Below, in pieces: positions 25,410 to 35,734 of a stretch of 64,000 nt of DNA; position 1 is the first letter of the stretch; each line of letters begins with the position of its first letter. The translations under genes were made by a program, and so were the position numbers. The notes beneath the pieces were generated by a model. It searched no databases, was not told the origin of the DNA, and was given only the letters and a program-made list of their open reading frames with translations. The DNA lies in the NCBI GenBank assembly GCA_018907035.1, contig JACCIC010000224.1, forward strand, positions 587,001-651,000, read 5' to 3'. The stretch is from Sycobia sp. Sy_11 (lineage: Eukaryota > Arthropoda > Insecta > Hymenoptera > Epichrysomallidae).

Positions 25410-27200
25410 TACTCATAATATTCAAGAATTATAAATTTTACTACGGCACATTTAAAAAATCAATAAACACTGGTTCTAATATTAAATTTCTTCATTCAAA
25501 TTTATTAAAATTAAAATAATAAATGTAAAAATGAATGCTTCGTCAATATAACCATTTGAAACAATTAGTTATAATAAAAATTTTCTTTATGATTATAAAT
25601 ATGACTTTATTTTCTGATTATCAGAAGATTTAATTTATACATTTATATATTTTGCAAACGATAAAAATTAGATACATGGTTCGCCTTATTCTTTCAATTA
25701 ACAATTGAATTCAAGATAAACATGAATGTATATTATCTTCTATATTGTTCTGAACAAAAATACTCTTTTTGCAGTGAACCCGTACACTATTTTTTTTCTC
25801 TGCTTTAATCTGCATTTTTTGCTTTCTATTTAGTCCGAGTGTTTTCGGTTATCTTAGCATTGTTACTTATAGAGCATATAAAAATTAAGCGATGATGCGT
25901 CCGTTCTTGAAACAGTTTATCGATATAGTTAAAAGATCAGAAGATATTCGCTTGAGATTTTTAAATGTCGAATCTATTACAAACGATTCGATTTTCTTAT
26001 ATCTTGGAACTACCACGATTTTCGTCTTAATTGGCTCCGTCTTCTGTAATAGGATATATGCTGGTCGCATATTTATGGAAAACTTTAGGCGCGCAGTATG
26101 CTTACATTCGCATCAATTCGATTTATAAGATTCGCTTTATTAGATCCTAACCTTTCTTATCAGACCCTAACACCGATTTTCAACTTTGACATCGAATTTT
26201 TTTTCTCGGTTCTATTTTTATTTGTTCAATGGAGAATTTAAAAGGTGAGTTTATTGGAGAACATTTTATAATTATATCTTGCAACAGAACTAGAGCATAG
26301 AAAAATACAACGATAACTGCCATATAGCGTTATATACCATATGGTGTAATCCATCTGATAAGAAAGTTGAGAGACAGAGAGAGAGAGCTAGAGAGAGAGA
26401 AATAATTTATCCGTTTTACCTCTTTGCGTCAACATACTTAAAGCCTTGTGTGAAAGAGATAGAAGAAGTAACAAAGATTGTTTTTTCATATTACTCTGAC
26501 ACTCATTTTTAACTCAGTATGCTTCCTCCAGTAGAAAGATAGCATATTCACACTGTCTCCGTTGATTGAGATAATTAAATTTTGAACCTTATTTAAGTCA
26601 AACGAGCTAATTCGGGTGAAAGTCAAAACCTCAAAAATCTCTGAAATATCTACGTTTGAACTTTAAATTCTGATGTGGTCAATTAAATTACTGCGTTAAT
26701 TGCCTGAGTCGGGCTTCATCATTTCCAAATATTGATTAAACAAGAATTACGTATTTACATACTGACTCATATTGGCCTTGCGTGTTAGATCCTTTCGCCT
26801 CCATCATTTTGGTAACGACCTAGCTAGGATTTATACGTTCACAATCATTACTAAATCGATGATAAAATGAAAACATTCTTATGACTTAAGATTCTAAGTA
26901 ATTAAATTCAATTGAAATCAATATCTTCTTGGCTTTTAAGCTAGCGAATTGAAATGGAGGCACTCAGATTATACTATGTTATAATGCACAAATGATAATT
27001 ATGCTGAAGGAATATGCAAATCAATTATGGAATATGAAAACATTTTGTTTCAACTTTTGAATATTTGATTTATTATGATGACCTATTGATACCTCTCAGA
27101 CCACACATATTGCAATGCAAAATATACAGTTAAGCCAAAACTTAGGTTTGTCAGATGAAAAATAATTCTATAAGAGACAATTGTAGAATAATTGAGATTG
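25410..27200. other. AT-rich intron DNA
   Basis: Nothing recognisable. Overlapping opposite-strand ORFs at 25885-26128 are chance frames with no domain. A short GA tract lies near 26375-26400. Confidence 0.55.
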
Positions 27201-27214
27201 CAGTGGATAACCTT

Positions 27215-28110
27215 AACGTCTACGATCCGTCAACATCCCAAATTGCTCCTACATCCCCCGAACGTCTCTATCTCGTTTTCGTAATTCAAGCGACCTGGGT
27301 GGTGGTACGCTCCGCGGCGGAGAGAGAAAAGCGATATATGCCGGAAGAAAAAGAGGCCATTATAAGAGGAGGGAAGTAAGCCGCGATGCCGAGCAGAGAT
27401 ATACCAATAAAGCTCGGACCCGCTCGCACGCCAGCGAACAATTAAATTATTAACCGGCGACGATAACGAGTCACGGCCACCGGCCGATTACTATTATAAT
27501 GAACCTCGTGTAGGCCGCGTTACCTCTGTGTATGTATATACCTTTATGCATATAGTCGACGGGGGTGACACATGTGGCGAGAAAGAGCGAGAAGGAAGGG
27601 GGGAGGGGAGAAAGATAGAAAAAAAATAAGAGTCAAAGGGGTCGAGTAATAATGCAGGGAAAATTATGCGGCGATCGTTGAGCGCGCACACGCGCTCGGA
27701 AGTTGAGCTTCAGAAAGCGCTCTCTCTCTCACTCTTTTTTCCAGCACAGCAGAGAAGGTGCACGTGTGCCGCGCTGTGAGTGTGTGTAATTGGAGTCGTT
27801 GCCTAATGAGTTTCACGAAGAAACCAGCTAAAATGGCCGTTAAATTGAATTGATAAGGGCGGCCATGGCATGGGTGAGCGACGGTAGGGATCGGACTTGC
27901 ACAGGCTAAGAGTATATAATGTGTGTGTGTGTGTGTGCACCGCAGTGCCTTATAGTTTTTGCGGGCGCTACACCGAGTCTGTAGGTATAATATATATAAA
28001 CCTATGAAGCGAATTACTCGCTCGAAGCGAGTTCTCGCATCAAGATTAAGCTTCGGTGTGTGCAAGAAAATTAACAAACTGTTAATGCGAGTACAGCGGT
28101 GCTCTTAACT
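27215..28110. promoter_or_regulatory. GC-rich island, candidate intronic regulatory element
   Basis: One of the longest unique GC-rich blocks in the intron. It holds an AATTAAATTATTAACCGGCG stretch near 27440 and AAAATGGCCGTTAAATTGAA near 27830, a short (GT)n at about 27920-27938, and no recognisable coding domain on either strand. It looks like conserved non-coding DNA, but conservation could not be tested. Confidence 0.35.
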
Positions 28111-28739
28111 TTGTTGTTTTCTCTTTTTTGTACTTTTAGAAAATCAATTTCAGGCGAATTAATTTTCACGTTAGGCTATTCGCTGCAGCGTCATTCCCCG
28201 TCATGTTTAAAATAATTTAGGTTGCATTTAGAAATTGAATAGTTTTTGTTTCAAATTTTACTCGGGATTTTTATCATATATGAACTATTAAATTCGATAG
28301 AAAAATTGAGTAAAAATTTAGATCAGTTCTTAACTATAATTAACATATGAAATTTTATTATTTATTCAAATATGAACAACTTCATAAAAATTTCTCTCTA
28401 TGATTTTTTATTGGTTGATTAATAATATTTTATTAAAATGAAGTAGGTAAGATTATTGAACAACTACAAGTTTATAGAAACATAGTCATTTTCACTTAAA
28501 AAAAACTTACACGTGCTGGATATCTTTCATGCTAACTTATTTAAGATATAACAATCAGTCAGTAATTGGCTAATATTTACGTAGCATTACTCATGAAGTC
28601 CAATAAAGTAAACGTTAACAAAAACTGAAAGGAAGATTACACTTTTATTTTAAAATTATTCTTAAACTATCTACCTTATATTTTAATGTCCTACTCTATT
28701 AATAATAATCTTTAAATGATAAGTAATAAAGTAATGTTA

Positions 28740-29060
28740 AACAACGCAACGAAAGTAATGAGTCGCAGTTTCGAGCGCGAGTACAGCGACCCCATCGGGA
28801 GTAGGGGACGTTCGCCAAGAGATGAACGAACGAAACTTTACACCCGAGCGCGTGAAGTCGATGACAGCTTAAGAGCCTTTTGGCGCGAGCTCTTAAGAGG
28901 ATAATTTTTTATTCTCCACCCCGTTTGACAATTTAATAATTTTCGTTCCCCGCATGCAGAAATAATCGGCGATGAACAAGATACACATGGCTTCGCGCGC
29001 ATATGCCACGCCAGGGAAACCCGTCGTCGACTCACGCATATGTGGAAATTAATGCTGGCT
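28740..29060. promoter_or_regulatory. GC-richer island, candidate intronic element
   Basis: A sharply bounded block of unique sequence between very AT-rich flanks, with AATTTAATAATT in the middle and CpG-rich edges. No domain in either strand's ORF. Confidence 0.3.
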
Positions 29061-29064
29061 CTTC

Positions 29065-30270
29065 CCGATATAACTTTAAACCTTTTTCTTGTTTTCGGTT
29101 TGACAATCTAAAGTTGAATAGAACACTTTTCTATATTATATTTTTTTATTAGATCGTGAAATTTCTCGAATTATTAGGAGCGAATTTTCTATTTGCTTAA
29201 AAAAAAATGCAAAAAATGTTAACTATGAAGTTTTATTACATGCGTAAATTTAAAATATTCCTTATTTGATTTTATTGCACCAAATAAGGATGTTCGTAAA
29301 TCTCTAATCGTAAAAATTAGCCTAAAATGGAACCGATAAATGCCGTAATCACGAATACTTAGAAGCCAGTAAAAGATAGATTTATGCGCTGGTAGGTCCT
29401 GAAAATGTTCGAGTGATGATACATCATTCTCCGGAAAGTAGCATCTATATTATATACGAGCTCTTAATAATTCAAATGTTCGGACAACATTTCTGCATCA
29501 CACATTTGTGTACTTGCAATCAACGGAATATCCACCTACAAGATATTCTGACATTCGTTGTGATTCTGGGTAAAAACGTTATGTCGTTATGTCCAAATAA
29601 AAGAGACAATTCATGATAAAAAGGATGCAATCAAATACGTACTATTGGTCAGGGATAGGAAGCAGGCAGATTGAATGTAAATATTTCTCTACCTGCATCA
29701 AATATAGAGATAGAAAACATGATATATCTATGATATTCTGTAGTCAGCATTTGCTATTAGTCTAATAAATTTCACATTTTTTTACATTTTATCACATTTT
29801 TTCATATTCAACCTACTATATTTCACAGCTTTAACCCTCATAAGTCTCTTGGGATTGTGCCATTTCAAAATTGGTTTAACTGCTTGCATATTTAAGAGAT
29901 TATAGAATTAAGTAATAGATTGATAGAGACGTTTCTTGTGGTTTTAGAGCTGCTTATTGTCGTTATGGAAAATATTGATATGATGAAAATGAATCGATCC
30001 CGAATGAAGTGACCCGCAAAATATAATTATAGAGGTACATAATAAGATCTCAGAGATAATTTTCTTGATTTTTTTTAGAGTCATTTAAGTAAAATAGTAT
30101 TAATATCTGATGAAAGAAGGCAATTATATCTTATAAATTTGACTTATGTATGGAAATTTCATATGAGTAAGATCAATATCTTCCATTAGTTGCCTAAGTC
30201 AATTTCAATAGCCGATATTTTCTAAATTCTAAAAAGACTATTTTCTGAAAACAATATTTTTATACATATA
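29065..30270. other. AT-rich intron DNA
   Basis: No gene, RNA or array recognised. The ORF at 29413-29616 has no known domain. Confidence 0.55.
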
Positions 30271-30275
30271 GTATT

Positions 30276-30277
<2 letters not shown>

Positions 30278-30361
<84 letters not shown>
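30278..30361. repeat. Long (GT)n microsatellite
   Basis: About 41 uninterrupted GT units, the longest perfect CA/GT array in the window. It is followed 220 bp later by a (CA)n array of about 17 units (30576-30611) on the same strand, so the two are inversely oriented. Confidence 0.95.
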
Positions 30362-30366
<5 letters not shown>

Positions 30367-30439
30367 GTAAAAAACCGAAAACCAACAACTAAGGACACAC
30401 ATGTGTAAAGGTTAAACGAAAAGTGAGAAGAAGGGTAAA

Positions 30440-30573
30440 AAAGAGCCGGTTAAAGTAGGTGGACACGAAGGTATCTAGAAGAAGACAAAGACTCCGAAAG
30501 CTTCCATAGCTTCAGGAAGAAAACAAGTTTTGTAATCGGCTTTGGCCGGCGTGCTAAGCTCTCTATATACGGC

Positions 30574-30616
<43 letters not shown>

Positions 30617-30960
30617 TTATGTTCTTGCGAACACGAGAGTCGGGCCAGCCCATGTATATATGTATGCAGTCATCTCCCGTCTTCAATTCTCTCTCTCTCT
30701 CTCTCTATTGCTTCGCCTTGCCTGGGCGCGGCTCTCCGACGTTCTCCACTTTGACTCTTTCTGTCTGGTTTCACTTCACGCCTCCTCGGCCAAATTAGAT
30801 TTCGAATCGATGACCGCGCAGCTCCGGCACTTTTGGCCTGTTTGTGCAAGTGGAAAATCGATTCTAAAAAGGGGTGGCAGCCGTGCGAAATCGGATGTTA
30901 CGCGCACGGACCTCTAATTTCATCGAAAGGCTCGTGGAAGGTTCTGTCGATTGCTTCATA
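30440..30960. promoter_or_regulatory. GC-richer island with (CA)n and (CT)n
   Basis: Unique GC-rich sequence at about 30535-30575 and 30612-30945 surrounds a (CA)n array and a short (CT)n. ORFs on + strand have no domain. A related, smaller GC-richer patch lies at about 31255-31520 with AATGGCGCTTTAAAGGAG. Confidence 0.25.
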
Positions 30961-31520
30961 CAAACATATTTCACATATCGGAGAAATTGATGTAAATTGA
31001 TAAATGCTTCAGAGATAAAAGCTATTGTATTTCATCGTCATTTAGTTTTAAATTGCCTAAAAAAGCTGGAGTTATGTGATTTTACATTTTGAACACAAGC
31101 ATTGAATCATATGAAATCCTATGCTTTTTGGTGCCAACCGTCCAGTATTTTTGACCAATAAAATGAACTAGAATACAGCGAATCGACCAAATACATATAA
31201 TCCGACAAATGCGCAAACTTTATACGATTATATATCTACTTGAGACAACGAATGTCGCTAATGGCGCTTTAAAGGAGAGAAATATTATTATAATTTAATA
31301 CGTATTGTAGCCACTCGTATAACGGACGGATAAAATAATATAATAGCTTTGTGCAAACGGCCAATTTGCCCAGCTGTCCGTTACGAGTTTTCTTACAAGG
31401 GAAATACGCAGACACTTTAGTCGATCGAGAATCTAACTAAGCGATACTATCAACGATTAAGAAGCTGTCGGACCAAGCTACGTATAGCTCCGTTCGTCTC
31501 GCGCTAATAGGTACATGCTA

Positions 31521-32207
31521 GGCTTCACTAATCTCCCGGACGATTTTTCCCTATTTTATTTTATATTTGTTCGCTCTCTGTTTCTTAATTTCCTTCTTTG
31601 TTCGTTGTTTTTTTACTTGTTCCTGTCCATTAAACTTACTATTTTGTATATCGCGCGAGGTGGTCTTTTTTTATATACTTTATATTGGTCTTTCGTTTAT
31701 TTGCAACTTCAAGCCGTTTGGGTGTTCATTCGACTAATGCATGGCTTTTATCGGATTATGATTTTGATGTTTAATTTCTATTTCTTAATGAAGAGTTAAA
31801 TCAGAATTCTTCAATGTTATGATTATATTGACTCGCAGCAGTTGCTAATAGAAATTGCTTTCTCAGATATTAAAATGTAAATCTATTGACTTCATCTGTT
31901 GTCAATTTTAATTGTAACCTGAAATGATTTGAAATAACGGCGACATAAAAGTATCATGAAAAGTTAGCAAATTATGGTCATAATTCCTAAATTAATAAAG
32001 AATTATAATGAATAAATAAATTAATAAAAAAACAAACATAATCATTCGAATTCGATGCTTGTGTTTTCGGTAACATTTTTTTACATAATACTTCGATTGA
32101 TCTAACATCCTAGTATGCAATGAATGCATTTATTAAAATCTAATTATTAAAAGAACAATAAATTGTTTATCAAAGAATATCAGTATGGATGCACTATGAT
32201 TGTAATA
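31521..32207. other. AT-rich intron DNA left of the mariner insertion
   Basis: The 94-codon frame at 31515-31799 is rich in Phe, Leu and Ile because the DNA is T-rich. It has no membrane-protein signature beyond that and is not called. Nothing else seen. Confidence 0.5.
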
Positions 32208-33422
32208 TTTGGTTGTCAAATATCTCCCTTCCGCTTTTTTGCTCTTCATTCAATACTGTATAAAAAGTGTCACAGTGGTCGGATTTACTTCAAATATGCG
32301 CCGTTTTTTTCGATAATCTGTTTCCATCTAGACGGCAACTTCATAATACCCCTCTCGTAGAAACCCCTCTCCTTATTTGCGAAAAACTTGGACAGCCACT
32401 TTTCGCAAGCCTCTTTTGAGTCCAACTTTACACCACCAAGGGCGTACGATATGGACAGGAGTAGGTGGTAATCATTTGGCGCTATGTCCGGGCTATATGG
32501 TGGATAGTAATAGACATAATACACCCTTCCTGTTGGCCAATTGTGGACGCTTTTGGTCGATAGCTTGATTCAAGCGATCCAGTTGTTCACAGTAGATGGT
32601 AGAATTAAGCGTTTGGCCATATGGGAGCAGCTCATAGTGGATGATTTCCTTCCAATCCCACCAAATACGCAGCAACACCTTCCTGGTTGTCAATCACAGC
32701 TCGGCTACTGTTTGGGACGGTCCACCGACCTTGGACCACGATCGTTTTCGCTTTATATTGTCGTATGTGATCCATTTTTCGTCGCCAGTCACCATCCGCT
32801 TCAAAAATAGGTCGAGTTCATTCCGTTTCAGCAGCACATCGCAGGCGTTGATTCGGCCCAGAAGGTTTTTGTGCGTCAAATCATGCGGCACCCAAACATC
32901 AAGCTTTTTTTTAATCCAGCCTTCTGCAGATGGTTTAAAATGGTTTGGTGACTAACTCTCATCTCCTGGACGATGTCACGAGATGCCACATTCCGGTCCA
33001 ACTCGATAAATTCCATGATATGATCGGTATTCGTCGTCACAGGTCTTCCGCCGGCTGGCTTATCAATGGTGTCGTTTTCGCCGGTTCTGAATTGTCGAAA
33101 CCATTCCTCTGCGGTTCAAAGTGATAGCGTGCCATCCCTCAAAACACTATTAATCTCGCGGAACGTTTCTCTAGAAGATTTGCCTTTGACGAAGGAAAAC
33201 TTTAAAATAGCGCGAATTTCGGCGTTAGTGAACTCCATGTTTACACGTCTATAACTTTTGAACGCAATATCCAAACTAATCATGCATAGCGTCGTTGTGT
33301 ACGTTATGTCAAGACCTTTCAAATAACGTATAGTATTGTCAGATACGAGCTCTGTAGCGCTTTGTAAATAGCCGCGAAATTCATAAAACAAAAAGACGGA
33401 AGGGAGATATTTGACAACCTAA
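32208..33422 (-). mobile_element. Decayed mariner-family DNA transposon with both terminal inverted repeats
   Basis: The ends are imperfect inverted repeats of about 33 bp. The left end reads TTTGGTTGTCAAATATCTCC and the right end, reversed, TTAGGTTGTCAAATATCTCC; they share the following CTTCCG and T-run. Both sides are flanked by TA (32206-32207 and 33423-33424), the target duplication of the Tc1/mariner superfamily. At 1215 bp it is slightly short of the usual 1.25-1.3 kb. It carries one transposase on the minus strand, described separately. It sits in Rx intron 1 in antisense orientation to the gene. Confidence 0.93.
32285..33238 (-). pseudogene. Mariner transposase pseudogene
   Basis: Reads on the minus strand from ATG at 33238 (MEFTNAEIRAIL) to the stop at 32285 (NGAYLK). 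Recognisable in order: N-terminal helix-turn-helix region, WVPHDLT-type linker, first catalytic Asp in VTGDEKWITYDN, WWDWKEIIHYELLPYGQTLN, and the third catalytic Asp in PPYSPDIAPNDYHL. Lesions seen: a nonsense TGA at about 33116-33118 after GTLSL; a frameshift in an A-run at about 32905-32912; a second nonsense TGA at about 32691-32693 after QTVAEL; and a deletion plus frameshift near 32515-32530 that removes the HQDNARPH region with the second catalytic Asp. It cannot encode an active enzyme. Confidence 0.92.
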
Positions 33423-33527
33423 TATATAGTATCAGTAGGCTTAGATGACGGCAAATAAAAATAAAAGATAAATACTTAAAATTGACTAAAATTATCATTG
33501 AATTTAAATTGAATAAATTTATATAAT

Positions 33528-33528
<1 letters not shown>

Positions 33529-33583
<55 letters not shown>

Positions 33584-33585
33584 AC
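33529..33585. repeat. (TA)n microsatellite
   Basis: About 20 or more TA units, with a TTTATATATATA break, about 105 bp beyond the right end of the mariner. Confidence 0.9.
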
Positions 33586-33599
33586 ATTAATCATACTGA

Positions 33600-34480
33600 C
33601 AAAAATAAAATAATTTCATATGCGGTGAAAACTAATTGCATCGGTATGGTAGAAATTATATAAATTTGTCAGTCACTGGCTTCACCATCACCTGGTAGTT
33701 TTTTATACGTCTCTCACTTCATTATTCAGAGGCGTATAGTGAAGCGTCTCGTCAGCTATAAAAATAAAGAAGCGGCTTTAATCGAATAAGTTGAGAAATA
33801 TAATGCTGATGTTAATCTGTTTGTAGTCCTCGCGTACTCAAGAGAAATAAAAGGAAGGGTAGTAGCAGGTAGAGAAAGAGAGAGAGAGTGAGAGAGAGGG
33901 GGGGAGAAAGGAAGAGAGAAGAAGGAAACTCTCGATCTGTTATCTTAATTCATTAAGATAAGCTACTCTTGTACATTTATTTAGCGCTTTAGCTACCAAC
34001 ACCTTTTTGATCCAAGTAATCATCGTCACGTTGAACTATTTACATTCTACTTATTAAATGATTTTATCTTATTAAAAACGAGAATTTTTCAACGAAAATA
34101 ATATATTCATTTTAATTGAGTTGGTTTAATTAATAATACAACTTCATATTTTTTGTTGTTGCAAACCTATAAGCAATAGTAAATGAAAAATTAGTACACT
34201 TAAAATAAGCAATACCCCAAAAATTATCTAATGTAAAGGAATGCTTTCAATAATAATACGATACAGAATATAACGATGAAATCAAATCCCACTTAAGTAA
34301 GCCAAAATAAAGCAAAAAAATAGCTGTAAGCATTTGATAGAATTCTATATATTTTAATTTAAATAATATAATATCCACTAATCCATATATAGAGATTGAA
34401 CTAATAATGAACGACTACAAGAACACATGCGCATATTCAGAAGTATGTTTAATTTACGAGCTAAGTTTAAGTTTTTCCTT
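33600..34480. other. AT-rich intron DNA with a GA-rich patch and a 10-bp hairpin
   Basis: A GA-rich purine patch lies at about 33870-33930. Directly after it is a perfect inverted repeat TTATCTTAAT/ATTAAGATAA at 33940-33961 with a 2-nt spacer. No gene. Confidence 0.5.
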
Positions 34481-34499
34481 AATCTAATCGAAATTATAT

Positions 34500-34808
34500 G
34501 TATGTACATATCCTACGAGTGAGTGGGAAGGGCGATTAATACGTTTTAAGGAGAAAAATGAACGGAGCACTTTGGGCTCCCTTTCCAAAGATCTAATATT
34601 GACAGCCGGCGAAACAGCCGCCACCGCGACCGTGTTATACCGAAGGAGCCCCGCGCAAACTGATAAAATCAAAAGTCAGCTCGCGCACTTACTCGCCCGC
34701 AAGATTTCGTTATCATCATCGATCGACACGTTCGGGTCCATTAGCTTTGAGAGAGAGGGGGAGGGGAGTGAAAGAGAGACAAAGAGAGATAAAGAGAGAG
34801 AGAGAGAA

Positions 34809-34847
<39 letters not shown>

Positions 34848-35260
34848 TTTGCTCTTTCGATGAGGCGATGGGGCCGCTTATATGTGTTACGCATTCGGCG
34901 CACTGGGCATCGGTAAAGCAGGCTGACGATTTTCTTTGGCCCGACGTCCATTATATTCTGTGCTCGGCGTGTTCAATCTCTTAAGTATTTTGTATAGCCA
35001 CAAAAGACGGAAAGACCCGAATGATATATATATATAAGACTGCTGAATCGGGCGACGTCTACGAAAGAGAATTTCTCATTCTCCATTTAAGGTCTATTTC
35101 CGCCGTAACGAAAAAATTTAAGCACCACGGAAAATTTGACACTCGAATACTCTGCTCGAAGTTTGTGTGTAGAAAAGACTGCCAGTCCCAAGAATACGGA
35201 CAAGACTTGTACACACTCACCCTTCTAGCTTTTCTGGGACTCGGAGATGGCTTTATGACC
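34500..35260. promoter_or_regulatory. GC-richer island with (GA)n array
   Basis: Unique GC-richer sequence (34500-34740 and 34855-35260) flanks an imperfect (GA)n array at about 34745-34848. No domain in the ORFs of either strand. It leads directly into the 20-bp degenerate tandem repeat. Confidence 0.3.
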
Positions 35261-35261
35261 T

Positions 35262-35730
35262 TTACTGTGACTTCTCCACCACTTACTGGATTTTAAGAAC
35301 TCTGTACTAGTTGGAACTGTTTGGATTTGTACTGGCTTTGTCGTGGCTGATTAGTAGGTCAATAGTATTCTTATCGCCTTTCCGCAACTTACCAGTATTT
35401 TTACGCGTTACTGATTTGTTCGCAACCGTAGATCACTTTTCACGTGTCATTGGTATTTTCATGACCTACTGAGTTTTTCACAACTCGTTAGAATTTTTCA
35501 TATTTTATTGACAGGTCCAAAGCTTATACTGATTCTGTTGCGACGGGACAGTATTTTTCTGCTGGCTTATCAGTCGGCTTTTGTTACGATTTAATTTTTA
35601 CCGATTGCTTGATTTTTCGCAACCCAATGAAGCATTTTTACGACTTACTGCTTATTCCATGGCTAATCGAACGCATTCCCATTGCACTGAAGCTTTTTTA
35701 TAATTTAAAAGCATTTTCACCACGACAGAA
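35262..35730 (+). repeat. Degenerate ~20-bp tandem repeat (about 20 or more units)
   Basis: Successive units of 18-22 bp fit a consensus close to CTTACTGRTATTTTTCRCRA. Clear members are CTTACCAGTATTTTTACGC (about 35388), GTTACTGATTTGTTCGCAA (about 35407), CTACTGAGTTTTTCACAA (about 35466), CTTATACTGATTCTGTTGCGA (about 35523), TTGCTTGATTTTTCGCAAC (about 35605) and CTTACTGCTTATTCCATGG (about 35644). Units differ by 20-40 %, so this is an old array. It is not a microsatellite and does not match any repeat family known to me. No frame is open through it. Confidence 0.7.
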
Positions 35731-35734
35731 ATTC

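Noticed and set aside
31515..31799. 94-codon hydrophobic + frame resembling a membrane protein
   Set aside because: Hydrophobicity follows from T-rich DNA; no start context, neighbours or motif support a gene.
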